Shown: positions 48,550 to 48,571 of the stretch, in pieces | How the letters are laid out: every line of letters starts with the position of its first letter | Numbering within the stretch: position 1 is the stretch's first letter | Source of the DNA: Prevotella sp. | GTDB lineage: Bacteria; Bacteroidota; Bacteroidia; Bacteroidales; Bacteroidaceae | Reading direction: 5' to 3' | Length of the DNA: 48,571 bases | NCBI GenBank assembly: GCA_017642485.1 | Contig: JAGCPC010000144.1 | Location: 1 to 48,571, forward strand | The notes under the pieces: model-generated | Told to the model about the DNA's origin: nothing | Database searches by the model: none | What the model saw: only the letters and a program-made list of their open reading frames with translations | Made by a program: the position numbers and the translations under genes

Positions 48550-48571
48550 ATCCTCCGCAAAGTTAGAGTGA

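Larger units (their letters stand above)
47255..48571 (-). mobile_element. IS110-group insertion sequence (boundaries approximate)
   Basis: The recombinase gene plus a non-coding region of about 200-290 bases upstream is the IS110-group layout, with the long non-coding end 5' of the gene, as opposed to IS1111 with it 3'. The left (downstream) end is near or before 47255 and the right end may lie outside the window. IS110 elements have short or no terminal inverted repeats and a 2-3-bp core, so I cannot define the ends from one copy. Confidence 0.8.

Overview
The window looks like a chromosome segment of a Bacteroidota bacterium, most likely Prevotella or a close relative. The reasons are promoters of the TTG-(19-20)-TAnnTTTG type in front of many genes, weak or absent Shine-Dalgarno sequences, a long SecA ending in a zinc-binding CPCGSGKK tail, class I fumarase, a two-domain malic enzyme, and a DUF4105 / LptC / CNNM-CBS / PpiD envelope cluster. 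There are no rRNA genes, no CRISPR array and no intact prophage.

Layout: 1-118 is the end of an unidentified gene. Next come an EamA-type transporter and trpS on the minus strand, then radA, maeB, maf and a NusG-like regulator on the plus strand. xseA converges on the NusG-like gene. A plus-strand run follows: MATE pump, cytidylate-kinase-like protein, purT, trmO, tRNA-Ser. 13.4-14.4 kb is a small accessory island with two tiny minus-strand genes. Then come an SMR transporter, an FMN-binding protein, tRNA-Arg with a relic of its own 3' end, and secA with a small partner gene. 19.7-26.6 kb holds envelope genes (DUF4105 membrane protein, beta-barrel protein, lptC, CNNM/CBS protein, PpiD-like chaperone). 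A phosphosugar mutase, two exported proteins of unknown role and a decayed uvrA fragment follow. 31.4-46.7 kb is a plus-strand run of recG, hflX, a DUF4954-like protein, an M16 peptidase, class I fumarase, trpB2, a Ca2+/Na+ antiporter and malQ. The right end is an IS110-family element with a structured non-coding region upstream of its recombinase.

The most unusual feature is a dispersed system of short-period tandem arrays, with 7-bp units most often and sometimes 6, 8 or 9 bp. They sit at gene junctions, and unit sequences differ between loci while period and placement stay the same. At several junctions the upstream stop codon lies in the first unit and the downstream start codon in the last, and five of the seven non-ATG starts in the window lie in or within a few bases of an array. 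One family (unit TTCACAG and its complement) also occurs as inverted arrays. These lie in-frame inside two conserved enzymes, RadA and the 4-alpha-glucanotransferase, and as a 130-bp hairpin between recG and hflX. Other points of note are promoters with a conserved CTCG in the spacer, near-leaderless transcripts, a cluster of stem-variable mini-hairpins at 149-234, and a candidate IS110 bridge RNA.
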